From Shewanella benthica (GTDB lineage Bacteria > Pseudomonadota > Gammaproteobacteria > Enterobacterales > Shewanellaceae): 64,000 nucleotides of DNA. Numbering within the stretch: the stretch's first letter is position 1; each line of letters begins with the position of its first letter. The position numbers were made by a program, and so were the translations under genes. The stretch lies in contig JAKVHY010000003.1 of assembly GCA_023284085.1 (NCBI GenBank), positions 124,001 to 188,000 on the forward strand, given 5' to 3'. The notes under the pieces were generated by a model. The model saw only the letters and a list, made by a program, of their open reading frames with translations, was not told the DNA's origin and ran no database searches. Shown here piece after piece: positions 8,740 through 17,233 of the stretch.

Positions 8740-8780
8740 TTGAATAGTTGCATAGTCATCATTATAGCTTGAATAAAATT

Positions 8781-8809
8781 AAGCCCCGGTAGTCAGACTA
8801 CCGGGGCTT
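8781..8809. terminator. Strong bidirectional hairpin terminator
   Basis: A perfect 13-bp stem (AAGCCCCGGTAGT and its complement) with a 3-base loop. On the minus strand it is followed by AATTTTATT, on the plus strand by AATGTAAT. It lies 41 bases after the Crp-like gene and 16 bases after the stop of the minus-strand small open frame. Confidence 0.75.
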
Positions 8810-8825
8810 AATGTAATAGGGAGTA

Positions 8826-8987
8826 TTATTTTTCTTGCAGGTTGGGGCTCCTCTGCTGCTCATCTTGCTGACTGGCCTTCCTCATCAACAAACAGAGTAT
8901 ACTCGCTCGCCTCATCCTGATTTTTCGTACTCTATTCTTAACTCTAATCGTTCTCAGTTTACGCATGGCAGTTAGCTTATCTGTCAT
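8826..8987 (-). CDS. Possible small, highly basic protein (53 residues)
   Basis: A 53-codon open frame fills most of the 307-base gap between the Crp-like gene and the TsgA-like gene. It begins MTDKLTAMRKLRTIRVKN and ends SPNLQEK. About a third of residues 4-37 are Arg or Lys, giving a very basic N-terminal two-thirds and a Gln/Asp/Glu-containing tail. A strong terminator starts 16 bases after its stop. It has an ATG but no convincing ribosome-binding site. A basic peptide of this kind could bind nucleic acid or be a chance frame. I know no family for it. Confidence 0.35.
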   Translation of the reverse strand: MTDKLTAMRKLRTIRVKNRVRKIRMRRASILCLLMRKASQQDEQQRSPNLQEK

Positions 8988-9046
8988 TGTCTATATTAAA
9001 GTTACCGACATTATACGGATTTTTAATACCAATTTTAAGTCCCATT

Positions 9047-10231
9047 CTAAGCCATGGCTAAACTGTTTTCTGCAGCTTGGCGACGAGACATCACTAGCAT
9101 GCCTAAAATGATGGCGTAAATGATGGGTATGGCGTACATCACAGTTTGTAAGCCGATGATAGACTCAAACATGGAGCTGATAGCCGGGCTGAACATGGCG
9201 CCTGCGCTACCGCTGATTAAGATGTAGGACACATTCTTACTGCTGGCCTGTTTCACAAATGACACACCGTAGGCGATAAAGGCGTTATAGAGGGCTGCAC
9301 AGGTAAATCCATAGCCATAGGTCAGATAGCTCATCCACTCCAGCTTATCTGTGGTGACAATCAGACTGGTGATGATTAAGGCTAAGGTCATCATGCTCAT
9401 CAAAAAGTGTTGGATCTTCACTCTGGACACGATAAGCGTCGAAATGAGCGCGCCGACAAGGGCTGCTGACCAGTATTGGGTGATGATGTTACCGGCTTCT
9501 TCGAAGGGAATATCAAACTTCTGCTTAACAAACATAGGTGCCCAGGTCAGGAAGGTATAAAGGGCTAACATGCCCAGGAATAAACCAATACCCGCACTGA
9601 TGATTGAGAAGTTCCACTGCAATTTTTCGCCGCCTGAAGCTGTTTCATTCGAGTTTTTACTTTTATTTTCGCATAAATCAAAATTAGTCATCATGGCCAT
9701 CATAGCCGTGCCCAGCGCGACTAATCCTACCGCAAGGTAACTGTAACTCCATGAGAGTGCATGGCTAAGTGCATAGGTGGTAATGAGTGGGAAGAGCACG
9801 CCAGCCACATTGAACGTTGCGTCTTGAACAACGAGCATGGTGCTCTGGATTTTGTCTTTCCACACCGACACTACGATTGTGCCGGCAATACATAAACCAA
9901 CACCGCCACACAGACCAATAATGGTCATGGCAATCATCACCACACTGAGTGACGAGGTGAAGTGAAGTGCAGCAGCACTTAAGGCGATACAAAGGTAACT
10001 GAGTAAGGTCATGCGCTTGACACCTATCTTCTCAATTAAGAAGAAGGCGGCTATGGTCCCGGCTAACGCGCCACCGTTGAGCAGAGAGAAGATCGAAGCG
10101 ACTTCGTTGACGTTTGCTGCAAACTTGCTGGCAATAGGTTCAATCAACATGCCGAACTGAGTCGCAAAACCCGCCATGATAAAGTTGGCGAGGAAGCTTA
10201 AAATCGTTAAGGATATTTTGTTTTTCATCAT
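9047..10231 (-). CDS. MFS transporter, TsgA-like
   Basis: A 394-residue inner-membrane protein with about twelve hydrophobic segments. The N-terminus (KISLTILSFLANFIMAGFAT) and overall pattern resemble TsgA of enterics, an MFS protein of poorly defined substrate related to sugar/proton symporters. It lies downstream of a purine nucleoside phosphorylase gene on the same strand with a 170-base gap, so a nucleoside or ribose-related substrate is possible (inference). Either of two adjacent ATG codons (10231 or 10228) could be the start. Confidence 0.78.
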   Translation of the reverse strand: MMKNKISLTILSFLANFIMAGFATQFGMLIEPIASKFAANVNEVASIFSLLNGGALAGTIAAFFLIEKIGVKRMTLLSYLCIALSAAALHFTSSLSVVMIAMTIIGLCGGVGLCIAGTIVVSVWKDKIQSTMLVVQDATFNVAGVLFPLITTYALSHALSWSYSYLAVGLVALGTAMMAMMTNFDLCENKSKNSNETASGGEKLQWNFSIISAGIGLFLGMLALYTFLTWAPMFVKQKFDIPFEEAGNIITQYWSAALVGALISTLIVSRVKIQHFLMSMMTLALIITSLIVTTDKLEWMSYLTYGYGFTCAALYNAFIAYGVSFVKQASSKNVSYILISGSAGAMFSPAISSMFESIIGLQTVMYAIPIIYAIILGMLVMSRRQAAENSLAMA

Positions 10232-10401
10232 CTATACCTAGTTGTCGTTTTAAAGGCTCGCAGTTGATTCATTAGTTTATTTTTATTGGCTAGCGTTAAA
10301 GTTAACACTGCCATTAATGATATCGGTTTACTGCGAGCATAAGCTGAAATAAATGGCTTATTGAAAGTGTCTTATAAGGGGCTAAAGTCAATCGCCTGGT
10401 A

Positions 10402-11106
10402 CTAGCCACAGGCCGTCTCTAAGGCCAACTCTATCATCTGATTAAATGATACCTGGCGCTCCTGTGCCGATGTTTCTTCGCCAGTTAAGCAGTGGTCAGA
10501 CACCGTCAGAATAGCTAAAGACTCGATACCATACTGATGGGCTAGGCCATAAAGTCCAGCCACTTCCATATCGATTCCCAGGACGCCGAAACGCTCTAAG
10601 GCCGGGATCATATCTTCATCCGGGTCATAGTACATATCACCACTGAAGATGTTACCGACCTTGACGCTGATATTTTTATCTACTGCCGACATATAGGCTT
10701 TATGAAGCAAGTCGAAGGTGGCCGATGTGGCCATCTGATAGCCGCTGCTACGTTTAGCATTGGTTGGAGAGTCGGTGCCCGCAGCTTGGGCCAGAATGAC
10801 ATCGTGTAATTTCACATCCTTCTGGGTTGCGCCTAAGCTTCCCACACGTATGATGCGCTTCACGCCAAAATCATTAATCAGTTCATGGGCGTAAAGGACC
10901 ATGGAAGGGATGCCCATGCCGTGACCCATCACAGAGATGCGTTGGCCCTTGTAGAAGCCTGTGTAGCCCAGCATATTACGAATATTGGTCACCTCTACAG
11001 CATCATCGAGGAAGGTCTCGGCAATATATTTCGCTCGCAGTGGGTCGCCAGGCATGATGATGGTGTCGGCAAAGTCGCCTTTGTTACCGCTGATATGTGC
11101 AGTCAT
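10402..11106 (-). CDS. deoD: Purine nucleoside phosphorylase, DeoD type
   Basis: A 234-residue cytoplasmic hexameric-type enzyme that splits purine (deoxy)ribonucleosides with phosphate into base and pentose-1-phosphate. Recognisable stretches are the phosphate-binding MPGDPLRAKYIAE (about 18-30), RVGSLG, the nucleoside site GIDMEVAGLYGLA and the catalytic SDH near residue 204. Length is close to E. coli DeoD (239). It is not in the usual deoCABD operon but alone, ahead of a TsgA-like transporter, so it may be a second DeoD paralogue dedicated to scavenging. The 342 bases upstream contain the siderophore-receptor terminator and a promoter region without a site I could identify. Confidence 0.92.
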   Translation of the reverse strand: MTAHISGNKGDFADTIIMPGDPLRAKYIAETFLDDAVEVTNIRNMLGYTGFYKGQRISVMGHGMGIPSMVLYAHELINDFGVKRIIRVGSLGATQKDVKLHDVILAQAAGTDSPTNAKRSSGYQMATSATFDLLHKAYMSAVDKNISVKVGNIFSGDMYYDPDEDMIPALERFGVLGIDMEVAGLYGLAHQYGIESLAILTVSDHCLTGEETSAQERQVSFNQMIELALETACG

Positions 11107-11387
11107 ACTTATTTCTCTTTTTGCAACTATTTATAAGTTGGCCAGTTGGCAGTTCGAAACATCCAGGTGATTAAACTCGTATGGGCTTGAGCTTATTAGA
11201 GTAGGTAAATCAGCTAAATGTCTTTAATGCCTAGATAGTAAAACTGTATGAAACAAGGGGATTAGGACAAAAGTCCGCATGGAGTACAAAAAAGTGGATT
11301 ATTCCTATCCAGAACAACTCAGTGCTGTGGATATGGAATGCCTAACGTGAGGCATGAGTGTGACTCATTCGCTCAATAAGAACTTAA
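11107..11387. other. Intergenic region upstream of deoD
   Basis: About 280 bases between the deoD start and the terminator of the TonB receptor gene. It presumably holds the deoD promoter. I see no long open frame, RNA gene or convincing operator. Confidence 0.6.
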
Positions 11388-11415
11388 AAGGCCGCTCTTA
11401 GAACAGAGCGGCCTT
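11388..11415 (-). terminator. Terminator of the siderophore receptor gene
   Basis: An 11-bp perfect stem (AAGGCCGCTCT and complement) with a 6-base loop, followed on the minus strand by TTTTAAGTT. It lies 33 bases beyond the receptor stop. Confidence 0.8.
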
Positions 11416-11448
11416 GTTATGTTGGACTAATTCGATATCTAGCCTTAG

Positions 11449-13563
11449 TTAGATCTTATAGCTAATGCCAAACTTCAGCGTTCTTGGCTTGCCCACATTC
11501 ACTTCACCGTTTTCACCGCCACCTAAGTAGTCGGTATCAAACAGGTTCTCTATTTTCAGTCTTAGCTGCAGGTCGTTTCCGGCCACGGGCAGTATGTAGC
11601 TGATGCCAGTGTCGATACGTGTGTAGGCAGATTTTTCGAAGGTGTTGTCGGCGTCGCCGAAACGAGCTCCTTCGTAGAAGGCACCTAAGTTGAAGGCGGC
11701 GCGATCAGTGATCGAGTATTTGGCCCAAATAGAGGCTGTCCACTCGGGGACGTCTTCGGGGCGATTGCCCTGAAACTCATCATGGGTTTCATATTCAGCA
11801 TCCAGATACATAAGTGAAGTGATCAATGATAAGTCATCGTTGATCTGGCCGATAGCGCCTAACTCGAAGCCCTTATGACGCTGAACGCCGCCTTGAGTGG
11901 TGATAGGGTCATCGGATGTCCCTTGGTTGACTATGATGTTGCTGCGCTTGATATCAAATAGGGCGGCATTGAGGCGAAGTTTGCCCGATAGCAGTTCCCA
12001 CTTAGTGCCCAGCTCATACATCTCGCCCTTGATTGGGTCGAGTTCGGTGCCAAAATTGCCATCTTCATCGTCCAGCACTCGGCCCTGTGGCTCGAAGCTT
12101 TCGCTGTAGTTGGCGTAGATAGAGGCATAATCTGTTGGGTGGTAGATGATCCCCAGTTTAGGCAGTAGCGACTGACTGTCTGCATCGGTTTTTTCTTGCT
12201 TGTCGTAACGTACCCCGAGGAGTAACTGCCACTGATCGTTGAAGGTGATCAGGTCTTGAGCGAATACACCATAGTATTTGTAATTTTCAGATGTGGCTTT
12301 GCCATCGGCATAGTCCAGATCGGGCTGAGGCACTATGATGCCGGTATCGATATTACCAGAGTCCATCTTACCTTTGACTTTCAGTGAGCTGTACTCGTGC
12401 TTGAGATAGTTACCACCGACCAGCAGGTCGTGTTGCATGCCGCCAACTTCGGCTGTGCCGACTAAGTCAAAATAGAATGACTGCTGCTGCCAATCTTCCA
12501 GCTTGTTATAGGGCTTGTTCTTGTAGCTTCCGGTATCAGGGTCGTAGCTGCCAGTCTGGGGCTTGCTCTCCCAACGCTCACGCTCGTTATGTTGCTTGTT
12601 GTAGCCCGCATCTATATTCCAGTCGTCGGTTAACTGGTAGCTAATATCGGCGCCATAATTTTCACTCTGAGCATCGATCTTGGTCCAGGGCATATCCCAG
12701 ATGGTTTCACTGCCGCCGATAACATTGCCTTGGTCATCGACGAGAGAGCCGCTGTCCTGGCCCGCCACTTCATCTGAGGTGTCATAGTGTAGTGACAGGG
12801 TGAGATTGTCACCGATGTCGAAGTCTGTCATCAGGCTGCCGACGAAGAAGTCACTCTCCTGTGCGCTGCCATCTTGGTATTCGCGCCAGTGCTTATTGTC
12901 TTGCTTCTCGACAATGGCGCGGTAACGTATGGTTTGTGCTTCATTTAAGCTGCCACCCGCATCGAGCATGCCTCGCAGCGAGCCATTGTCATCACCTTTC
13001 ACACCGACTTCTAAAAATGAATCATAGGTTGGCTTCTTGGTAACCAGGTTAACCAGACCGCCGGGAGTAGATTGACCATAGAGCAGACTGGATGGGCCTT
13101 TTAGGACTTCGATACTATCCACTAGAGCCATAGGTAAACGGTATTTAGAGAAGTGCTGGTGGCCATCTTTAAGCAGGTTAGTGCTCTCATCTAAGCTAAA
13201 GCCTCGCAGGCTAAATCTCTCTCTGTCTGTGGTGACACGGCCGATGGATACACTGGCGTCATTTCTCAGTGCATCGCCTAAGGTGAGGATCATCTGGTCA
13301 TCCATGATCTCAGCTGGGATCACGGTCACCGACTGAGGGGTATCAAGTAGAGACACGTCCGAGCGCATGGCGGCGTGAGCCTGATCAGTTTTGTAGTGCA
13401 GCTGGCGACCAACAACTGTGATCACCTCGATATCCTGACTGGCTTGGACATTGCTGGCCAATAGGGTCTCATCTGGAGCTTCATTGACTTGGGGAGCGGC
13501 GAATGCTGTTGAGTGAAGAATACCAGCGATGACGGCAGAGATTAATTTAACTTGGGTCTTCAT
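11449..13563 (-). CDS. TonB-dependent siderophore receptor
   Basis: A 704-residue outer-membrane receptor for a ferric siderophore, powered by TonB-ExbBD. It has a signal peptide (1-22, cleaved near AFAA-PQ), a TonB-box-like EVITVVG near residue 48, a plug domain (about 65-175, with SVTVIPAEIM, RGFSLDES and VLKGPSSLLYGQSTPGGLVNLVTK) and a 22-strand barrel ending in LRLKIENLFDTDYLGG and KFGISYKI. The plug motifs place it in the FhuA/FpvA-type siderophore group. The final residue is Ile rather than the usual Phe. A Fur-box-like sequence lies about 130 bases upstream, consistent with iron repression. The specific siderophore cannot be inferred. Confidence 0.92.
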   Translation of the reverse strand: MKTQVKLISAVIAGILHSTAFAAPQVNEAPDETLLASNVQASQDIEVITVVGRQLHYKTDQAHAAMRSDVSLLDTPQSVTVIPAEIMDDQMILTLGDALRNDASVSIGRVTTDRERFSLRGFSLDESTNLLKDGHQHFSKYRLPMALVDSIEVLKGPSSLLYGQSTPGGLVNLVTKKPTYDSFLEVGVKGDDNGSLRGMLDAGGSLNEAQTIRYRAIVEKQDNKHWREYQDGSAQESDFFVGSLMTDFDIGDNLTLSLHYDTSDEVAGQDSGSLVDDQGNVIGGSETIWDMPWTKIDAQSENYGADISYQLTDDWNIDAGYNKQHNERERWESKPQTGSYDPDTGSYKNKPYNKLEDWQQQSFYFDLVGTAEVGGMQHDLLVGGNYLKHEYSSLKVKGKMDSGNIDTGIIVPQPDLDYADGKATSENYKYYGVFAQDLITFNDQWQLLLGVRYDKQEKTDADSQSLLPKLGIIYHPTDYASIYANYSESFEPQGRVLDDEDGNFGTELDPIKGEMYELGTKWELLSGKLRLNAALFDIKRSNIIVNQGTSDDPITTQGGVQRHKGFELGAIGQINDDLSLITSLMYLDAEYETHDEFQGNRPEDVPEWTASIWAKYSITDRAAFNLGAFYEGARFGDADNTFEKSAYTRIDTGISYILPVAGNDLQLRLKIENLFDTDYLGGGENGEVNVGKPRTLKFGISYKI

Positions 13564-13693
13564 AGAGTAAACCTAAATGACTCAAAGTGTGCGGTGCCTT
13601 TCCCTAGGCAACTGAGATAAAAAGTGATGGCCGTATCATGTTTTACGCGCAGTAATGAGATGTTTATGTGAATGTAAGATTAATTTCGCGGAT

Positions 13694-13712
13694 GTTAATG
13701 CTAATCAATCTC
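13694..13712 (-). promoter_or_regulatory. Candidate Fur box upstream of siderophore receptor
   Basis: GTTAAT-GCTAAT-C-AATCTC matches about 14-15 of 19 positions of the classical Fur box. It lies 131-149 bases upstream of the receptor start, where repression by iron-loaded Fur would be expected. Recognition is by eye against the consensus. Confidence 0.45.
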
Positions 13713-13764
13713 ACTATCAAGAGTTACAGTGTAAAGATGGAACTTGCATAACTGTTATTGTTCG

Positions 13765-13786
13765 AATTGTGAAACGTGTCACAAGT
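13765..13786. promoter_or_regulatory. CRP-like site between siderophore receptor and dsdA
   Basis: TGTGA-AACGTG-TCACA at 13768-13783 has both perfect CRP half-sites with the canonical 6-base spacer. It is about 180 bases upstream of dsdA and 205 bases upstream of the receptor gene. E. coli dsdA expression is CRP-dependent, so dsdA activation is the simplest reading. Confidence 0.65.
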
Positions 13787-13962
13787 GTTTCAACTCTCGT
13801 TTATTGTCTCAGGCGGGATGATTAGTCAGTGGTTTCTAAATTAGTGATGGCCAACTAAATGGGCATTAAGCATCAGATCACACTAAGTTAATTTGCCCCG
13901 GGAAACTAAGCCTGTTACTTATGTGCTTAGGAATAACTTTTATTGTTTAAATAGAGCCGATT

Positions 13963-15300
13963 ATGAATAAGTTGCAAGTAGAACTTCTGATCAAACAGTT
14001 CCCTCTGCTGGCTGACTTGATCAGCCTTAAGCCTTTAAGCTGGTTTAATCCTGATGTCACCAGTTTCGAAGTGGCCCTGCCTTATGTGGGGTTAACCGCG
14101 GCCGATGTGAAGCAGGCCAGCGAGCGCTTATGGCGATTTGCGCCTTTTATCGAACGCGTCTTTCCTCAAACCCAAGTCAGCGCTGGCATAATAGAGTCAC
14201 CACTTCAGGCTATACCTGAGATGCAGGCCGCATTGAGTGCGCGCTATCAGGCTCAACTGCCGGGTCACTTGATGGTGAAGCTTGACTCACTACTGCCCAT
14301 CTCCGGCTCTATCAAGGCCAGAGGTGGCATTCACGAGGTGCTTCACCATGCGGAGAATTTGGCCCTCGAGGCCGGGATACTCAGCCTGGATGATGATTAC
14401 GCTAAACTGGACTCGGAAGAGTTTAGAGACTTTTTCGGTCAATATAAGATAGCGGTTGGCTCCACCGGAAACTTGGGTCTATCCATAGGCATCATGAGTG
14501 CGACGCTGGGGTTAAAGGTGAGCGTTCACATGTCTGCCGATGCTCGTCAGTGGAAGAAAGATCGTTTGCGCAGCCATGGGGTCAACGTTATCGAGTATGC
14601 GTCTGACTACAGTGTGGCGGTCGAGCGAGGCCGGGAAGAGGCGCTAAAAGATCCCTATTGTCACTTTGTCGACGATGAAAATTCCACCTCACTGTTTTTG
14701 GGCTACGCTGTAGCGGCCGAGCGGCTTAATAAGCAGTTTATCGACCAAGGTATTGTCGTCGATGAGACCCATCCCCTGTTTGTTTATCTCCCTTGCGGCG
14801 TGGGCGGCGGTCCGGGCGGCGTAGCCTTCGGCCTCAAGCTTGCTTTCGGCGACCATGTGCATTGCATTTTCGCCGAGCCGACTCACTCTCCCTGTATGCT
14901 TATGGGCGTACATACCGGACTCCATGATGAGATATCGGTGCAAGACCTGGGTATAGACAATATCACCGCCGCCGATGGTCTGGCGGTTGGCCGAGCATCA
15001 GGCTTTGTGGGCAAGGCCATGGAGCGGATGATCGATGGCTATATCACCATCACAGACGATGAGATGTATGGGCTTTTGGGACTACTTTATGACTCACAAG
15101 CTATTAAGCTTGAGCCATCGGCATTGGCGGGCATGCCGGGGATGGTGCAAGTGCTGCGTAATTCTGATTATCTGAAGCGAATGGGACTGGAAGACCGGCT
15201 CGAAGGTGCGACTCATCTGGTCTGGGCTACCGGGGGCGGTATGGTACCCGAAGCTGAAATAGAGACCTATCTAGAGCGTGCAAAAAAAGAAGGAACATAG
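13963..15300 (+). CDS. dsdA: D-serine ammonia-lyase (D-serine dehydratase)
   Basis: A 445-residue PLP enzyme that converts D-serine to pyruvate and ammonia, for detoxification and use of D-serine. The PLP lysine is K118 in SGSIKARGG, the position known in E. coli DsdA (442 residues). The phosphate-binding glycine loop is CGVGGGPGG (about 275-283), and [13 protein letters not shown] is the substrate-loop region. There is no dsdX or dsdC next to it. The upstream region has a perfect CRP half-site pair. It converges on a solute-binding protein gene 30 bases away. Confidence 0.94.
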   Translation: MNKLQVELLIKQFPLLADLISLKPLSWFNPDVTSFEVALPYVGLTAADVKQASERLWRFAPFIERVFPQTQVSAGIIESPLQAIPEMQAALSARYQAQLPGHLMVKLDSLLPISGSIKARGGIHEVLHHAENLALEAGILSLDDDYAKLDSEEFRDFFGQYKIAVGSTGNLGLSIGIMSATLGLKVSVHMSADARQWKKDRLRSHGVNVIEYASDYSVAVERGREEALKDPYCHFVDDENSTSLFLGYAVAAERLNKQFIDQGIVVDETHPLFVYLPCGVGGGPGGVAFGLKLAFGDHVHCIFAEPTHSPCMLMGVHTGLHDEISVQDLGIDNITAADGLAVGRASGFVGKAMERMIDGYITITDDEMYGLLGLLYDSQAIKLEPSALAGMPGMVQVLRNSDYLKRMGLEDRLEGATHLVWATGGGMVPEAEIETYLERAKKEGT

Positions 15301-15330
15301 CCGATTGAGAGAGTAAGTTGAGCTGCCAGC

Positions 15331-16089
15331 CTAAAATAGCCTGAGGGGAGCCTCTAGCTTATAGTCCTGGTAGATCTGAGCAACCCTGCCCGATTGAGAC
15401 ATATCAAGCAGTACCCGGCTTAGTTCGGCATTAACTTTAGTATTGGCAGATAGTTTAGATAGGCCGTAAAAAATACCGATATTTTGCTTATGCCTATAGT
15501 CGGCGTAAGCATAATCGGTAAAATCTTTCTGTTTGAAGGCTGATTCGATGGAGTCTTTGTCGAGTACAATCATGACGTCGAAGCGATGAGCCGCAAACAT
15601 GCTGGACATGTTTCTGTCATCGAGCAGTAATATTTTATGCAGCGCTTGATCATCATCGAATTTGGTAAAATAGGCGGTATCGCGTTTAATGCCTATTTCA
15701 AACTTATATAGGTCATGGTAGTCATTAATCGTTTTCTCCTTGCCTTTTCTGACAAGAAAAACGATATCTTTCTGCCTGTGCCCAATCGGACCGAGAAAGT
15801 CGATAAACTTCTCTCGTTGGCTTGTCTTGATCACTCTGGGTACCAGATCTACCTTACCATTTTTCAAGCCTTTCAAACTGCGAGCGAAGGGGGCTATGCG
15901 CCACTCTATCTTGTAGCCAATCACGTCAGCGGCCTCATCCAGCACATCTCTCAGTGGTCCTGCCGCTCGATTATTTTCGACTATCATCTCAGGGGGCCTA
16001 TGCCTGAAATCTGCGTGTAACAGCTTCTCTTCTGCAGAGACAAGAGTGGAGATACTCAAGAGTATTAAACAGCATATAAATCTGATCAT
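15331..16089 (-). CDS. Periplasmic solute-binding protein (SBP_bac_3-like)
   Basis: A 252-residue exported protein with a signal peptide (about 1-19, cleaved after VSA) and the fold signature of family 3 amino-acid-binding proteins: FRHRPPEMIVE near the N-terminus, DVLDEAADVIGYKIEWR, and LVPRVIKTSQREKFIDF. No permease or ATPase gene lies beside it, so it is an orphan binding or sensing protein, as is common in Shewanella. The ligand is unknown. Confidence 0.8.
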   Translation of the reverse strand: MIRFICCLILLSISTLVSAEEKLLHADFRHRPPEMIVENNRAAGPLRDVLDEAADVIGYKIEWRIAPFARSLKGLKNGKVDLVPRVIKTSQREKFIDFLGPIGHRQKDIVFLVRKGKEKTINDYHDLYKFEIGIKRDTAYFTKFDDDQALHKILLLDDRNMSSMFAAHRFDVMIVLDKDSIESAFKQKDFTDYAYADYRHKQNIGIFYGLSKLSANTKVNAELSRVLLDMSQSGRVAQIYQDYKLEAPLRLF

Positions 16090-16397
16090 TACTTCTCCTA
16101 AAGCCGATAAAAAAGAGAATTGACACAGTAAGTTGCGACTTAAAAACGATAATATGTAATTCAGCGATTGCAGAGCATACCGCAGAAAGGATATTAGCTC
16201 ATACTTAATTACCGTATGTTGTACCTATACTGTTCCGTTAGCATGATTACTACCCCCTAAAAGTATAAATATGCTTATTAATCTGCTACATGCTTGATAA
16301 ATGATCACGCCCAGGTCGATTAATGAACAAACTTGACCCTTGGCGGTGAATAGCGATAATGATGCACCTCGTTTCACCTCCAATATATTACCGATAA
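16090..16397. other. Divergent promoter region, solute-binding protein / rsuA
   Basis: About 308 AT-rich bases between divergent genes. TTGAT-AAAT-GATCA near 16294 weakly resembles an FNR half-site pair but departs from consensus. I see no small gene or RNA. Confidence 0.5.
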
Positions 16398-17114
16398 ATG
16401 CGTCTCGATAAATTCCTCTGCAAGAGTACAGATTTCACCCGTGTCGAATCAATTGACTTGATTGAGGCCGGGAAGGTGCGGGTTAACGGGATTGTTATTA
16501 TCACGCCCCAGACGCAAGTACATGAAAACAACAGCATCATGTTATCTGGTCAGCGCCTGGTTGCCAGGACTTCGCGCTATATCATGTTGCATAAGCCAAT
16601 TAATACACTTTGTTCCAACGTCGATGGCGACTATCCATCGGTGATGAACTATATCCACATGGACAGAGCCGAGGACCTGCATATCACAGGTAGACTCGAT
16701 GCCGATACCACAGGCCTCTTGCTGCTCACCGATGATGGACGTTGGTCGTTTAACATCATTAACCCTAAGTATCACTGTGAGAAAACCTATCGGGTGACTC
16801 TGCGAGATCCTATCGAAGAGGGGGATATCGATGAGCTGGTATCCAGATTCGAACAGGGACTGCAGCTGCAGGGCGAAAAATCCCTGACGCTACCCGCTAA
16901 ACTTGAGGTTATTGCTCCCCATCAGGTGTTGTTAACCCTCAGCGAGGGACGCTATCACCAGGTCAAACGTATGTTCTTTACCGTGGGGAACCGTGTGGTC
17001 GGCTTACATAGACAGCAGGTAGGGAAGCTGAGCTTAGATATAGAGCTTGGTGAGTGGCGATACCTGACGGAAGATGAAGTCAGTGGGTTTAACTGCTATG
17101 AGTCGGTTATTTGA
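16398..17114 (+). CDS. rsuA: 16S rRNA pseudouridine(516) synthase RsuA
   Basis: A 238-residue enzyme that isomerises U516 of 16S rRNA. The S4 RNA-binding domain occupies about 1-45 (MRLDKFLCKST, LIEAGKVRVNG). The catalytic domain has the family signature GRLDADTTGLLLLTDDG with catalytic Asp101, and RYHQVKRMFFTVGN near residue 195. Length and motifs favour RsuA over RluB/RluE/RluF. It is a single-gene unit closed by a terminator. Confidence 0.9.
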   Translation: MRLDKFLCKSTDFTRVESIDLIEAGKVRVNGIVIITPQTQVHENNSIMLSGQRLVARTSRYIMLHKPINTLCSNVDGDYPSVMNYIHMDRAEDLHITGRLDADTTGLLLLTDDGRWSFNIINPKYHCEKTYRVTLRDPIEEGDIDELVSRFEQGLQLQGEKSLTLPAKLEVIAPHQVLLTLSEGRYHQVKRMFFTVGNRVVGLHRQQVGKLSLDIELGEWRYLTEDEVSGFNCYESVI

Positions 17115-17186
17115 GTGGAAAGTGAAGCTTAGATGTTAGCCCCAGCTGTAAGTATAGATGCCAAGCTTACAGATTAGATAAAATTA

Positions 17187-17214
17187 AAACAGCGAGCTTA
17201 GGCTCGCTGTTTTT
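17187..17214. terminator. Terminator between rsuA and the DUF3300 gene
   Basis: A 9-bp stem (ACAGCGAGC and complement) with a TTAG loop, followed by a T-run on the plus strand and preceded by an A-rich stretch, so it can serve both convergent genes. Confidence 0.8.
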
Positions 17215-17233
17215 GTCTTGATTCAAGTATCAG

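Noticed and set aside
16294..16307. FNR-like TTGAT-AAAT-GATCA upstream of rsuA
   Set aside because: The second half-site departs from ATCAA; too weak to call.
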